DNA from: Oliverpabstia intestinalis
GTDB taxonomy: Bacteria > Bacillota > Clostridia > Lachnospirales > Lachnospiraceae
Direction of reading: 5' to 3'
Assembly: GCF_009696065.1 (NCBI RefSeq)
Contig: NZ_VUMS01000019.1
Span: forward strand, 1 to 55,319
Length of the DNA: 55,319 nt
Shown: one piece after another, positions 34,998 to 44,893 of the stretch
How the letters are laid out: each line of letters opens with the position of its first letter
Numbering within the stretch: position 1 is the stretch's first letter
Notes under the pieces: model-generated
What the model saw: only the letters and a program-made list of their open reading frames with translations
What the model was told of the DNA's origin: nothing
Databases searched by the model: none
Made by a program: the position numbers and the translations under genes

Positions 34998-35765
34998 ATG
35001 AATGAAGAGGGAAAGAACGGATACTTTAGTACGGACAGTCTGATATTGGATGTGTTCGATTTGCTTAGAGCTCTGAGAAAAGGAATCTGGCTGATTTTAC
35101 TGGCGGGGATAATAGGCGGTCTTCTGGCCAATCTTGGAACCAGATTATTTATTTCACCGACTTATCGGACGAGTTTTACGGCGTATGTTAATAACAGAAC
35201 CAATCTTGAAGGAACCACATCTGTAACGAGTTCGGATTTGAGTGCGGCAAAGTCTCTGGCGAATACATATGCCAGGATACTTACCAGCCGGTCTATGATC
35301 AATCTTGCGGCTGAGAAGGCAGGCATGCAGGATATGGAGAATATGTTAGGCAATGCAGTTGCTGTAAGTGTGTCTCCGGATACAGAGATTCTGACGGTCA
35401 GTGTTACGATGACAGACCCTGATCTGGCAACGCAGTTTGCTCAGTTGCTCACTGAGGTTGCACCGGAATATATATCGAAAATTGTAGAAGGAAGTTCCAT
35501 GCAGATTATTGATGAGCCTGTGCGTCCAACTGGAAAGTATGCACCGAATTATCGAAGGAATACGGGGATAGGGGTTATTGCAGGAATGGCACTGATCTGT
35601 ATGATTATTTTTGTGCTGGAAGTTATGGATGACCGGGTGAAAGATGAAGATGATCTTCGACGCCGCTATGGTCTTGTGGTAATTGGAACGATACCGAACC
35701 TTTTGACAGCGGATAAGCATGGTTCAGGATATGGATATGGTTATGGCACCAGAAAGGATAAATAG
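34998..35765 (+). CDS. Chain-length determinant/kinase activator (Wzz/CpsC family)
   Basis: A 255-residue membrane protein with a transmembrane helix near each end (about 32-53 and 190-212) and an extracellular loop between, the layout of CpsC/CapA/YwqC proteins. The N-terminal block has DVFDLLRALRKGIWLILLAGIIGG; VRPTGKYAPNYRRNTGIGVIAG is the Pro-containing C-terminal motif. CpsC activates the partner tyrosine kinase CpsD, whose gene follows immediately, and together they set polymer length. ATG 34998 is preferred to an upstream TTG because GAAGAGG lies before it. The Gly/Tyr-rich tail (GSGYGYGYG) may be kinase-facing. Confidence 0.9.
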   Translation: MNEEGKNGYFSTDSLILDVFDLLRALRKGIWLILLAGIIGGLLANLGTRLFISPTYRTSFTAYVNNRTNLEGTTSVTSSDLSAAKSLANTYARILTSRSMINLAAEKAGMQDMENMLGNAVAVSVSPDTEILTVSVTMTDPDLATQFAQLLTEVAPEYISKIVEGSSMQIIDEPVRPTGKYAPNYRRNTGIGVIAGMALICMIIFVLEVMDDRVKDEDDLRRRYGLVVIGTIPNLLTADKHGSGYGYGYGTRKDK

Positions 35766-35769
35766 AGCG

Positions 35770-36495
35770 ATGAAACTGTTACGGAAGAAGAAACGGAATA
35801 CAAAAACAAGGAATATCAATTCAAAACGTCTTATTTTGAGCAGTGAGTCTCCATTTCTGGTTCAGGAGGCGTATAAAGCACTCAGAACTAATGTCGTATT
35901 TTCGCTGCCGGGAAGTGATACCAAGGTGGTTGGTCTGACGAGCAGTGAGCCGGGTTCAGGTAAAAGTATCAATGCAGTTAATCTGGCCATATCATTTGGA
36001 CAGATCGGGAAAAAAGTGCTTCTGATTGAATGTGACCTGCGTTTGCCGACAGTGGCTGTCAAACTGGGTATTAAAGGCCAGCCTGGGCTTACAGATCTTC
36101 TGACAGGGGAGACAACCCTGGGGGCGGCCATCAGGAAGCTCAGTAAATATGGTATTCATGTGCTTCCGGCAGGCAGTATTCCGCCGGAACCAACGGTTCT
36201 GTTGGAATCACAGCAGATGCAGACATTGATTAACGGATTGAAAAAGTATTATCAATATATTATTATTGACCTTCCGCCGGTTACGACCGTTACGGATGCT
36301 GCTATTATGTCACGCCATATTGATGGATTTTTGCTGGTGGCAAGGAATGGTACATCTGAACATCGTGCAATCAATGAGATGATGAGCACATTACATCTGG
36401 CAGGTGCAAACATTATTGGTTTTGTATACAATGATGTTTCTACTCAGGACAATCATTATTATGGAAAGTATTATAAGAGCTATGCAAAGAAATAA
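35770..36495 (+). CDS. Bacterial tyrosine kinase (CpsD/CapB/YwqD family)
   Basis: A 241-residue cytoplasmic BY-kinase. Walker A is SSEPGSGKS (residues 58-66), Walker A' VLLIECDLR (83-91) and Walker B IIIDLPP (about 160). The C-terminal tyrosine cluster HYYGKYYKSYAKK is the autophosphorylation site expected in the family. It works with CpsC (upstream, 4 bases away) and is dephosphorylated by CpsB (downstream, overlapping) to control polymer synthesis. ATG 35770 gives the family's standard N-terminus; an in-frame upstream ATG at 35719 would overlap the cpsC-like gene. Confidence 0.92.
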   Translation: MKLLRKKKRNTKTRNINSKRLILSSESPFLVQEAYKALRTNVVFSLPGSDTKVVGLTSSEPGSGKSINAVNLAISFGQIGKKVLLIECDLRLPTVAVKLGIKGQPGLTDLLTGETTLGAAIRKLSKYGIHVLPAGSIPPEPTVLLESQQMQTLINGLKKYYQYIIIDLPPVTTVTDAAIMSRHIDGFLLVARNGTSEHRAINEMMSTLHLAGANIIGFVYNDVSTQDNHYYGKYYKSYAKK

Positions 36496-37273
36496 ACTGG
36501 GAATCTGTGATCTTCATTGTCATGTCCTTCCTGGGATGGATGATGGATGCCGCTCTGTTGAAGAATCCATCCGGGTCATGGAAGAAAGTGCAAGACAGGG
36601 AGTGGGTGCTATGATGGCAACACCTCATTACTATCCACGCGAGACGGTGGAAAGCTTTCTTTCAAGAAGACATGCGGCATACAGTCAGCTGAATGAAATA
36701 ATAAAGGGAAAAAAGAAAAATCTGCCTGTGCTGAATCTGGGGGCAGAGGTGGCCTGGCATAATGGTCTTATCTATGAGGAGAGACTGGAGGAACTGTGCT
36801 TTGGAAAGTCCAACTATATGCTGTTGGAGATGCCATTTGCAAAATGGTCATCGAGTGTGCTGGCTGATGTCAGAAAGCTGGGCAGTATGCGCAATATCAG
36901 GGTGATTATAGCGCATCTTGAACGATATCTGAAGATACAGGACAAGAAGATGATTGAAGCACTTTTAGATATGGATGTAATGATCCAGATGAACGGGGAA
37001 TATATTCTTGGATTCTGGACACAGCGTAAAGCGGCACAGATGTTGAAGAATGGTTTTGTGCATGTGCTGGGGTCTGATTCGCATAATATGGATCGGCGTG
37101 CTCCAAATCTTGGAGAAACCTGCAGGAAGCTGTCACAGATGGGGGTTGAAGATGTTTTACTTGATATTCAGGAAACATCTTCGGAAATCTTTATGGAGAG
37201 TGTCTGGGGGGAGCAGGGATTAATTCCACGGAAGCAAAGGGAAAGGCATATAGAAAATGAATGCTTTAATTGA
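36482..37273 (+). CDS. PHP-type tyrosine-protein phosphatase (CpsB/CapC family)
   Basis: A manganese-dependent phosphatase of the PHP superfamily that removes phosphate from the CpsD-type kinase. DLHCHVLPGMDDG near residue 10 and MATPHYYP, EVAWHNG, LLEMP, IIAHLERY and GSDSHNM downstream give the metal-binding His/Asp set. The start is most likely ATG 36482, giving 263 residues; in-frame upstream ATGs are less likely as they lie inside the kinase gene. It overlaps the kinase by 14 bases and the next gene by 17 bases, so the control module is translationally linked. Confidence 0.9.
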   Translation: MQRNKLGICDLHCHVLPGMDDGCRSVEESIRVMEESARQGVGAMMATPHYYPRETVESFLSRRHAAYSQLNEIIKGKKKNLPVLNLGAEVAWHNGLIYEERLEELCFGKSNYMLLEMPFAKWSSSVLADVRKLGSMRNIRVIIAHLERYLKIQDKKMIEALLDMDVMIQMNGEYILGFWTQRKAAQMLKNGFVHVLGSDSHNMDRRAPNLGETCRKLSQMGVEDVLLDIQETSSEIFMESVWGEQGLIPRKQRERHIENECFN

Positions 37274-38024
37274 AAAAAGATATCCGATATTAAATACCTA
37301 CGTGAATGCCCTGTCAATGGAAGAAACAGTACAGGTCGTTGAGCAGATGATCGAGAACAGAGTGCCGGTACAGCATGTTGTCATCAATGCGTTGAAAGTG
37401 AACCTGATGCGTAAGGATGAGGAGCTTCGGAAGATTGTCAATGAATGTCCGCTTATCAACGCGGATGGAGCATCTATTCTTCTGGCTGCCCGATTATTGA
37501 AGGTGCCGGTAAAAGAGCGTGTTACGGGATTTGACCTGTTTGTCCGTCTGGTTGAAGAGGCTGCGGATAAGCATTACAAAATCTATCTGTTCGGAGCCAG
37601 AGAGGAAGTTGTTAAGAAGGTTAAATCGAATCTGGAAGAAAAATATCCATCTCTTCAGATTGCAGGATACCGAAATGGATATTTTACAGAAGCGGATGAA
37701 CCGGAGATAGTCAGAGATATGGCGGAATCAGGTGCGGATATGATGTTCGTAGCATTTTCATCACCTAAAAAAGAATACTGGATCAGAAAATATCTGAAAC
37801 AACTGAATATTCCCTTTGTGATGGGTGTGGGCGGCAGTTTTGATGTTATTGCCGGAACTACAAAAAGAGCACCAATATGGATGCAGAAATGCTGTATGGA
37901 GTGGTTTTATCGCTTTATTCAGGAACCTGGAAGACTCTGGAAACGATATCTGATAGGAAATATCAGTTTTATAATGTATGTTTTGGGATTTAAGCTAAAA
38001 TCACTATTTCATAATAACAGATAA
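37257..38024 (+). CDS. WecG/TagA/CpsF-family glycosyltransferase
   Basis: A 255-residue GT26 enzyme. The family transfers ManNAc or ManNAcA (TagA, WecG) or a related sugar onto the first polyprenyl-linked residue. Conserved blocks are VINALKVNLM, PLINADGASILLAARLL with the catalytic Asp of NADG, YLFGAREEVVKK and SPKKEYWIRKYL. UDP-ManNAc and UDP-ManNAcA synthesis genes (WecC-, WecB-like) follow directly, fitting use of one of these donors as second sugar. C-terminal residues 205-250 (WMQKCCMEWFYRFIQEPGRLWKRYL) form the membrane-binding tail. Confidence 0.88.
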   Translation: MNALIEKRYPILNTYVNALSMEETVQVVEQMIENRVPVQHVVINALKVNLMRKDEELRKIVNECPLINADGASILLAARLLKVPVKERVTGFDLFVRLVEEAADKHYKIYLFGAREEVVKKVKSNLEEKYPSLQIAGYRNGYFTEADEPEIVRDMAESGADMMFVAFSSPKKEYWIRKYLKQLNIPFVMGVGGSFDVIAGTTKRAPIWMQKCCMEWFYRFIQEPGRLWKRYLIGNISFIMYVLGFKLKSLFHNNR

Positions 38025-38038
38025 GGAACAGAGGAAAA

Positions 38039-39265
38039 ATGATGGTAAATGTAGTAGGACTTGGATATATTGGACTTCCGACAATACTGATGCTGGGAGC
38101 TCACGGTGTGGAGGTTACAGGGACTGATTATAATAGTGAGCTGGTGGATACGCTGAATCATGGCAGACTTTCCTTTAAGGAAGAGGGCCTGGAAGCACTT
38201 TACCAGGAAGCCAGGGAACATGGGGTATCCTTCACAACGGAATATGTGGAGGCTGATGTATATATTATTTCAGTACCGACACCTTACGAAGAAATCACGA
38301 AAAAGGTAGATGCTTCTTATGTGGTCAGCGCAGTCAGATCGGTACTGCCTGTTTGTGCCAAAGGAGCGGTTATTGTTATTGAATCAACCATTTCTCCGGG
38401 AACCATAGATACATATATACGGCCAGTGATCAGAGAATATGGGCTTGTGATCGGAGAAGATGTTCACCTTGCTCATGCTCCGGAGAGAATTATTCCTGGC
38501 AATATGATTCATGAATTACTGAATAATGATCGTACGATAGGGGCGGATGATCTGATTATCGGTGAAAAGATAAAAAATATTTACAGTTCCTTCTGTCAGG
38601 GAACGATAACTGTTACGAGTATCAGGGCTGCCGAAATGACCAAGGTTGTCGAGAATACTTTTCGCGATATCAATATTGCATATGCCAATGAGCTGGCCAG
38701 GATATGCCATGAGCAAAATCTGGATGTGTACGAGATTATCCGGATTGCGAATCAGCACCCGAGGGTAAATATTTTGTCTCCGGGTCCCGGTGTCGGGGGG
38801 CATTGTATTCCTATAGATCCATGGTTTTTAGTTGGTGATTTTCCAAGTCTGACGCATGTGATCAAGGCGGCGCGTGAAGTGAATGATTCCATGCCGGAGT
38901 ATGTTCTTAGTCGTGTATCGGAAGTCATGAATGAATGCGGTATCGAAGATATCAGCCGGGTAGGATTCTATGGATTGACATATAAGGCTGATGTGGATGA
39001 TGTCAGGGATTCACCGACTCTTCAGATGCTTTCTTCTCTGAAGCGGCATTTGTGCGGCAACAGAGTCAAGGTGTATGATCCGATGGTAGAGAAGGACATT
39101 GTACCGAATCAGTACCATGATCTGGATATATTTCTGAACGCAGTCGATCTGGTTGTGATTCTGGTAGATCATCGGGAAATAAAAGAGAATATGAATAAGC
39201 TGGAAGGAAAAATCATATTTGATACCAGACATATATGCAGTATGGAAGGTGTTTATCATCTGTAA
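38039..39265 (+). CDS. wecC: UDP-N-acetyl-D-mannosamine dehydrogenase-like (WecC type)
   Basis: A 408-residue nucleotide-sugar dehydrogenase that oxidises the C6 of UDP-ManNAc to UDP-ManNAcA with two NAD+. The Rossmann loop is GLGYIGLP at residues 6-13. STISPGTID and the HAPERIIPGN block belong to the WecC branch. The catalytic cysteine is Cys256 in GVGGHCIPIDPWFLV. A gene for the UDP-GlcNAc 2-epimerase that makes its substrate follows 38 bases later. A UDP-GlcNAc dehydrogenase activity cannot be excluded from sequence alone. Confidence 0.87.
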   Translation: MMVNVVGLGYIGLPTILMLGAHGVEVTGTDYNSELVDTLNHGRLSFKEEGLEALYQEAREHGVSFTTEYVEADVYIISVPTPYEEITKKVDASYVVSAVRSVLPVCAKGAVIVIESTISPGTIDTYIRPVIREYGLVIGEDVHLAHAPERIIPGNMIHELLNNDRTIGADDLIIGEKIKNIYSSFCQGTITVTSIRAAEMTKVVENTFRDINIAYANELARICHEQNLDVYEIIRIANQHPRVNILSPGPGVGGHCIPIDPWFLVGDFPSLTHVIKAAREVNDSMPEYVLSRVSEVMNECGIEDISRVGFYGLTYKADVDDVRDSPTLQMLSSLKRHLCGNRVKVYDPMVEKDIVPNQYHDLDIFLNAVDLVVILVDHREIKENMNKLEGKIIFDTRHICSMEGVYHL

Positions 39266-39303
39266 TGGCAGTATTTTCTGCTAAAGGATTGGAAGAAACA
39301 GTT

Positions 39304-40407
39304 ATGAAGAAAAAAGTTATGTTGGTATTTGGTACACGGCCGGAAGCAATCAAAATGTGCCCATTGGTGAATGAGCTGAAAAGCAGAAGTTCTGTATTTG
39401 ATACACGTGTCTGTGTGACGGGACAGCACAGGCAGATGCTGGATCAGGTACTTGAAACATTCGGTGTGGATCCGGATTATGATCTGTCCATTATGAAAGA
39501 TAAACAGAGTCTCTTCAGTATTACAGTGAATATTCTTGAAAAAATCAAAGAGGTTCTGGAATTGGAAGTACCGGATGTTGTATTGGTTCACGGTGATACC
39601 AGTACAACTTTTGCCACATCGCTGGCATGTTTTTATCTGAATATCCCAGTTGGGCATGTTGAGGCCGGACTGCGGACTTACGATCTGGCAAGCCCCTATC
39701 CGGAGGAGTTCAACAGACAGGCAGTCAGTATTATCAGCCGATTTAATTTTGCGCCGACTGAGATGGCCAGAAACAATCTGCTTTCGGAGGGAAAAAGACC
39801 TGACAAAATATATGTAACAGGAAATACAGTGATTGATGCTTTGAAGACGACAATAAGGGAGGATTACAGCCATCCTGAACTGGAATGGGCCGCCGGCAGC
39901 CGGTTGGTGCTGATCACGGCGCATCGCAGGGAAAATCTCGGCAGACCGATGCAGCATATGTTTTCTGCTATCCGACGTGTGCTGGATGAGCATCCGGATG
40001 TGAAGGCAATCTATCCAATCCATATGAATCCTCTCGTCAGAGAGACAGCAGCGGTAGTGTTTGAAGGGGAGAACCGTCTGCATATCATCGAGCCGCTGGA
40101 TGTTCTGGATTTTCATAATTTTATGGCCAGGAGCCATATTATTCTGACGGATTCAGGAGGTATTCAGGAGGAGGCACCATCTCTCGGAAAGCCGGTCCTG
40201 GTTATGAGGGACACGACGGAACGTCCGGAAGGAGTCGAGGCAGGAACGCTCAGGCTGACAGGCACTGATGAAGAAACCATATACAGTCATTTTACCAGAT
40301 TATTAGATGACCCTGAAGAATATGAGAAAATGAGCAGAGCCAGCAATCCATATGGAGATGGTATGGCCTGTATCAGAATTGCAGATATTTTGGAACAGGA
40401 GTTTTAA
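39304..40407 (+). CDS. wecB: UDP-N-acetylglucosamine 2-epimerase (non-hydrolysing)
   Basis: A 367-residue GT-B fold epimerase converting UDP-GlcNAc to UDP-ManNAc. Signature segments are VFGTRPEAIKM at the N-terminus, VTGQHRQML, VHGDTSTTFA, GHVEAGLRT and TDSGGIQEEAPSLGKPVLVMRDTTERPE. Length is standard. ATG 39304 follows a Gly/Ala-rich Shine-Dalgarno-like AAGGA about 15 bases upstream. Together with the WecC-like dehydrogenase it supplies ManNAc-type donors to the transferases of set B. Confidence 0.93.
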   Translation: MKKKVMLVFGTRPEAIKMCPLVNELKSRSSVFDTRVCVTGQHRQMLDQVLETFGVDPDYDLSIMKDKQSLFSITVNILEKIKEVLELEVPDVVLVHGDTSTTFATSLACFYLNIPVGHVEAGLRTYDLASPYPEEFNRQAVSIISRFNFAPTEMARNNLLSEGKRPDKIYVTGNTVIDALKTTIREDYSHPELEWAAGSRLVLITAHRRENLGRPMQHMFSAIRRVLDEHPDVKAIYPIHMNPLVRETAAVVFEGENRLHIIEPLDVLDFHNFMARSHIILTDSGGIQEEAPSLGKPVLVMRDTTERPEGVEAGTLRLTGTDEETIYSHFTRLLDDPEEYEKMSRASNPYGDGMACIRIADILEQEF

Positions 40408-40409
40408 CT

Positions 40410-41531
40410 ATGGCTGACAGACAGAAGATTCGTGTATGTATGATGGGATCCCGTCCCTCTGTAAAAGGAGGAATGAGCAGTGTTGTCAGGCAGCAGCTTC
40501 AGCATAACTGGGGAACGGGCATAGAGATACGGTATATGGCAACACATATGTCCGGATCGGCTGTAAAACGATGTCTGCTTTTTGCAAAAAGCTATCTGCA
40601 GCTGTTGCTTTCTCTGATTTTTCAAAATGGAAAAACAGATATTTTATATCTGCATATGTCCTATAAAGGAAGCTTTTCCAGAAAATATCTGATTTACAAA
40701 CTGGCGTATTTTTTCGGGAAGAAAGTTATTCTGCATATGCACGGTTCAGAGTTCCGGCAGTACTATGACAATGCGGATGTCAAACGGAAGAGAAGAATCT
40801 GTGAACTGCTGGAGGGAAGCAGCCGTGTCATTGTTTTGGGAGAATACTGGCATCAATTTATCAGGAAAATAGCACCGGAAGCATCCATTGAAGTGATTCA
40901 GAATGCGGTTGCTATACCGGATGAAATGGCATCATGGAATGATCGGTCGATTCAGCTTCTTTATTTGGGAGTATTGATTCCAAGGAAGGGTGTTCAGGAT
41001 CTGCTGGATGCGATGGAGATTCTGAATAACAGAGGGACGCTGCGTCTCAGGAATATCCGACTTATAGTAGGCGGGACAGGAGATGAGATGGCGGCACTGC
41101 AGGCACAGTGCAGAAGACTTCATTTAGAGGAATATGTAGAATTTGCCGGCTGGGTCGATGGTCAATCTAAAAAGGAACTGCTGCGGAACAGTCAATGTCT
41201 GATATTGCCGTCCTATAATGAAGGATTGCCGGTTGCTATTCTGGAGGCATTGAGCTATGGGGTGCCGGTTGTCAGTACAGATGTGGGAAGTATTCGGGAT
41301 GCAGTCAGAGAAGGTGTCAGCGGGCATCTAGTGTCGCCGCATGCACCGGCAGAGATTGCGTCGGCCATAGAGGATATTACGGAGCAGAAGGAAAAATGGC
41401 TGAGGTATAGCGGACAGGCAAGAAGTCTGGCGGTACAGAACTTTAATGAAACACTGTTTTTTGGTAGAATTGAGACAATTATTCGTTCGGTCGCTGATGG
41501 GGGAAGAGAAAATGACGGAGCCACGAATTAG
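40410..41531 (+). CDS. Glycosyltransferase family 4 protein (set B)
   Basis: A 373-residue GT4 enzyme. It starts KIRVCMMGSRPSVKGGMSSVV, has HMHGSEFRQYYDNAD in the N-terminal domain and PSYNEGLPVAILEALSYGVPVVSTDVGSI as the donor-binding helix. Only 2 bases separate it from the epimerase stop, and the following GT2 gene starts inside its last 20 bases. It builds the set B repeat unit; the transferred sugar is not predictable. Confidence 0.9.
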   Translation: MADRQKIRVCMMGSRPSVKGGMSSVVRQQLQHNWGTGIEIRYMATHMSGSAVKRCLLFAKSYLQLLLSLIFQNGKTDILYLHMSYKGSFSRKYLIYKLAYFFGKKVILHMHGSEFRQYYDNADVKRKRRICELLEGSSRVIVLGEYWHQFIRKIAPEASIEVIQNAVAIPDEMASWNDRSIQLLYLGVLIPRKGVQDLLDAMEILNNRGTLRLRNIRLIVGGTGDEMAALQAQCRRLHLEEYVEFAGWVDGQSKKELLRNSQCLILPSYNEGLPVAILEALSYGVPVVSTDVGSIRDAVREGVSGHLVSPHAPAEIASAIEDITEQKEKWLRYSGQARSLAVQNFNETLFFGRIETIIRSVADGGRENDGATN

Positions 41532-42555
41532 TGTGATAATTCCTGTGTATAATGTGGAGGCTTATCTGAGACGCTGTGTGGACAGTGTGATTGGTCAGGA
41601 TTATAGGGAGCTTGAAATTATTCTTGTGGATGATGGCTCGTCAGACAGCAGTGGGGTTATATGTGATGAATATGCGCGCAAGGACGGGAGAGTCCGGGTC
41701 ATTCATCAGGAAAATATGGGACCACATGATGCCAGGAATACAGGAATGGCAGCCGCGGTAGGAGAGTATATCAGTTTTGTTGACAGCGATGACTGGATTG
41801 AAGCGGGTATATACACATATATGATATCAATTGTAGATGCCTGTCATCCGGATATGATCCGTTTTGGTTTTAAAAAAGTTTTGAATGGAAGAATTGTTGC
41901 TGAAAAGAAAATGCCCTATGAGACAGGATTGTATGAAGGCGTTTCTATTCGGGAAATTCAAATGGACATAATTAGTAATGAAGGAATTCTTGATTATAAG
42001 AAAACAAGGAGCCTATCGCCCTGGTCCAGTCTATACAGGCGGGAATTGATTATGAAGCAGGGAATACGCTTTATTTCTGTACGTGAGATTTTAAATGAAG
42101 ATTATCTTTTTGTACTGCAGGCATCGCAGGCAGCGTCATCCATTTATGTGAGTGATAAAAGTTTTTATTGTTATGATACGCGGGAGGGCTCTATCACCAT
42201 GTCTTATCGGCAGAATATGGTTTCCCGGAAGAAAAAACTGTTTCATACGTACTGCTGTAGTCTGGACATGAATGATAAAGACGTGAGAATAAGACTGAAG
42301 AATTTCTATATTGATTGCATATATGCATGTATAGTCAATGAGTGCGGAGATTATCACAGCAGAACGGAATCAGTTGCAGCAATCAGAGAACTGTTACAGG
42401 ATGAGAAGCTTCAGAGATATCTGAGAGATAACCACAGGTTGATTCATTCTGTAAGAACGGGATGTATCTGTTTTCTGATGCGGCATAAGCTGGCGGCAGT
42501 TATGTATGACAGCTACAGGCTGATGAAATCATTGAAAAACAGGAGAAAAGCATAA
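41512..42555 (+). CDS. Glycosyltransferase family 2 protein
   Basis: A 347-residue GT-A enzyme. The N-terminal catalytic domain is plain: RISVIIPVYNVEAYLRRCVDSVIGQ, EIILVDDGSSDSS and YISFVDSDDWIE with the DXD metal site. The C-terminal third is helical, with a basic tail. ATG 41512 has GGGGAAGAG upstream. Base composition from here to about 45900 is visibly more AT-rich than set A, suggesting a different origin for this block. Confidence 0.9.
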   Translation: MTEPRISVIIPVYNVEAYLRRCVDSVIGQDYRELEIILVDDGSSDSSGVICDEYARKDGRVRVIHQENMGPHDARNTGMAAAVGEYISFVDSDDWIEAGIYTYMISIVDACHPDMIRFGFKKVLNGRIVAEKKMPYETGLYEGVSIREIQMDIISNEGILDYKKTRSLSPWSSLYRRELIMKQGIRFISVREILNEDYLFVLQASQAASSIYVSDKSFYCYDTREGSITMSYRQNMVSRKKKLFHTYCCSLDMNDKDVRIRLKNFYIDCIYACIVNECGDYHSRTESVAAIRELLQDEKLQRYLRDNHRLIHSVRTGCICFLMRHKLAAVMYDSYRLMKSLKNRRKA

Positions 42556-43833
42556 ATGGAGAAACATAATAAAGCACTGATCTTTATCTTCATGATATTG
42601 GTTTTATTTGATAATTTGCTGGTAGATTTTCTGGGAGTGCCATCGGCTGTACGATATATCAATGACATTATCCTTCTTCTGATTCTGTTCAGCTGTATGA
42701 AGGCAATCAGGCCGACATTGCAGCGAACAGGGACGATGAGTATTGTCATTGCCATGTTTTTTTACAGTTTGATGCTGATTCCGGGACTGGTAATCAATGG
42801 AGGTTCGTTGCTGCTGATTCTGTGGGCAGTTCGAAATACCTATCGCTTTTTTGCGTTTTATATTGTATGTATCTGTATTTTGGATCGGGAAGATATTATA
42901 CGTATTCTTGAAATGTTCTGTTGGTTCCAGCATCTAAATCTGGCCTTATGCCTGTTCGAATATTTTATCCTTGGCAAAACAAGAGATTATCTGGGAGGTA
43001 TGTTTGGAATCTCAAAAGGATGTAATGCATATCTTAATGTCTATCTCTGTATTATTCTGAGTTACGTCATTTATAAATATCTGAAGGAAAAGGCATCTAC
43101 GGGATACATGCTGTATATACTGCTGAGTACGATGCTGATTGCAGGACTTGCAGAATTGAAGATTCTTTTTATAGAAATTGTCGTTATTATGGCAATTGCC
43201 ATGTTGATGAACAGAAAAGAAAAACGGATAAGGACGTTGCTGATTTTTGGGATTGCGTCAATTGTCGTGGGATTGATAGCATTATTGGTGGTTGCTCCGG
43301 AGCACTTTAAAGTGCTGATGGATCCGAAAAAATTAGTTGCTTATGCTTCCAGTGAAGATGGGGGATATTATTTGAGTCGTTTTCATGCCTTTTCCAATAT
43401 TAATCAACTGTTCTTTCGTGGAGATTGGCTACTTAACCTGTTCGGAATGGGATTTGGCAACTGCGAGTATTCATCCTTTTCATTTTTACAGAGTTCATTT
43501 TATAAAGAATATGGTCAGTATAATTATAGATGGTTTATGCATCAGGTGCTTTTTCTGGAATCGGGTTATGCGGGGCTGTTATCCTATATAGGTATTCTTG
43601 CAGCTGTCCTTTTTAACGCGGGGAAAAGACGTAGGGAAGATCAGGAAGGGGCCATTATTCATGGAATAGTTATTGTAATGTGTGTCATTGCAGTTATCAG
43701 TATATGGTATAATTCTTCAATGAGGATGGAATGTGCCTATATGATATGGCCAGTTCTGGCAGGATCAGCGGTAGCGAATAAAAATGTAAAGCGCATGGGA
43801 CTAAAGGGAGCAGATAGGTATCGAAGAGAGTGA
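42556..43833 (+). CDS. O-antigen polymerase-like membrane protein (Wzy type, set B)
   Basis: A 425-residue protein with about 10-12 transmembrane segments and one large extracellular loop (about 255-330, including SSEDGGYYLSRFHAF and SSFYKEYGQYNYRWFMHQ). This is the usual topology of Wzy polymerases. The start codon directly follows the GT2 stop. Identity rests on topology and on the neighbouring transferase and flippase genes. It is not similar in detail to the protein at 24477-25736, so it likely polymerises a different unit. Confidence 0.75.
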   Translation: MEKHNKALIFIFMILVLFDNLLVDFLGVPSAVRYINDIILLLILFSCMKAIRPTLQRTGTMSIVIAMFFYSLMLIPGLVINGGSLLLILWAVRNTYRFFAFYIVCICILDREDIIRILEMFCWFQHLNLALCLFEYFILGKTRDYLGGMFGISKGCNAYLNVYLCIILSYVIYKYLKEKASTGYMLYILLSTMLIAGLAELKILFIEIVVIMAIAMLMNRKEKRIRTLLIFGIASIVVGLIALLVVAPEHFKVLMDPKKLVAYASSEDGGYYLSRFHAFSNINQLFFRGDWLLNLFGMGFGNCEYSSFSFLQSSFYKEYGQYNYRWFMHQVLFLESGYAGLLSYIGILAAVLFNAGKRRREDQEGAIIHGIVIVMCVIAVISIWYNSSMRMECAYMIWPVLAGSAVANKNVKRMGLKGADRYRRE

Positions 43834-43837
43834 GTGA

Positions 43838-44866
43838 ATGATGCGTGGAGAATCAGAAAAAATAGATTTTGTCATTATATGGGTGGATGGTAATGATCCG
43901 GCGTGGCAAAAAGAAAAAAAGCATTACCTGGGTATGCTGAATGAAGAGACGAGTAGAGATATTGATGCAGGAAATGTAAGATACAGGGATTGGGATAATC
44001 TGAAATACTGGTTTCGGGCGGTAGAGAAATATGCCCCATGGGTGAATAAGGTTCATTTTGTAACCTGTGGGCAAAAACCGGATTGGCTGAATGTGGAAGC
44101 GCCTAAATTACATTTGGTGCATCATAAGGATTATATTCCGGCAGAATATCTTCCAACTTTTAGCTCACATCCAATTGAGTTAAATTTGCATAGAATAGAA
44201 GATTTAAGTGAACATTTCGTCTATTTTAATGATGATTTCTTTTTGACGGCTCCTGTAGAGAAAAAAGATTTTTTTGTTGGAGGATTGCCGTGTGACTGTA
44301 TTGAAGAGGAACCGGTTGAGTTTCCAAGGTGTGAACTGTATAATAGTATCCGTATCAATGATATTGTTTTTATGAACAGGCATTTTGACAGGCATCGCTG
44401 CCGACATGAGAACAAAGAAAAATGGTATTCGCTGAAAACTCCTCATTCAACGGCAAAAAATATTCTGACTGGATGCCTGAAAAATAAATATTTCTTTGGT
44501 ATGGCTATTCACCATCTGCCTCAGGCATACTGTAAAGAGACATTAAAAGCAGTTTGGGAAAATGAGCCTGAATGGATGCATGAAACATGCAGTCACCGTT
44601 TTCGGGATAGTCGTGATATCAGTCAGCATGTATTTAAATTCTGGCAGTTGATGACGGGGCAGTTCTATCCGTACGATAAGCGGAAGTTCGGGAAAGCGCT
44701 TCCAGTGGACACAAAATTGGATGAGATATGTGAGGCAATTCAAAAGCAGAAATATAAGGCAATTTGTATAAATGATGCAGATGCTGCGGATTTTGAACAG
44801 GCCAAAAAGAGAGTCATCGAAGCCTTTGAAAAGGTATTGCCGGAGAAATCGTCTTATGAGTTATAG
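43838..44866 (+). CDS. Stealth-family sugar-phosphate transferase (set B, first copy)
   Basis: A 342-residue Stealth protein. CR1 is KIDFVIIWVDGNDPAWQ, CR2 RYRDWDNLKYWFRAVEKYAPWVNKVHFVTCG followed by HFVYFNDDFFLTAP, CR3 FMNRHFDRHRC and CR4 CSHRFRDSRDISQHVFKFWQLMTG. The family moves hexose-1-phosphate onto a growing glycan. Start at 43838 or 43841 (tandem ATG). The next gene is a close paralogue, 27 bases away. Confidence 0.88.
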   Translation: MMRGESEKIDFVIIWVDGNDPAWQKEKKHYLGMLNEETSRDIDAGNVRYRDWDNLKYWFRAVEKYAPWVNKVHFVTCGQKPDWLNVEAPKLHLVHHKDYIPAEYLPTFSSHPIELNLHRIEDLSEHFVYFNDDFFLTAPVEKKDFFVGGLPCDCIEEEPVEFPRCELYNSIRINDIVFMNRHFDRHRCRHENKEKWYSLKTPHSTAKNILTGCLKNKYFFGMAIHHLPQAYCKETLKAVWENEPEWMHETCSHRFRDSRDISQHVFKFWQLMTGQFYPYDKRKFGKALPVDTKLDEICEAIQKQKYKAICINDADAADFEQAKKRVIEAFEKVLPEKSSYEL

Positions 44867-44893
44867 ATTTTGAATAAATGAAAAGAGGCTGTA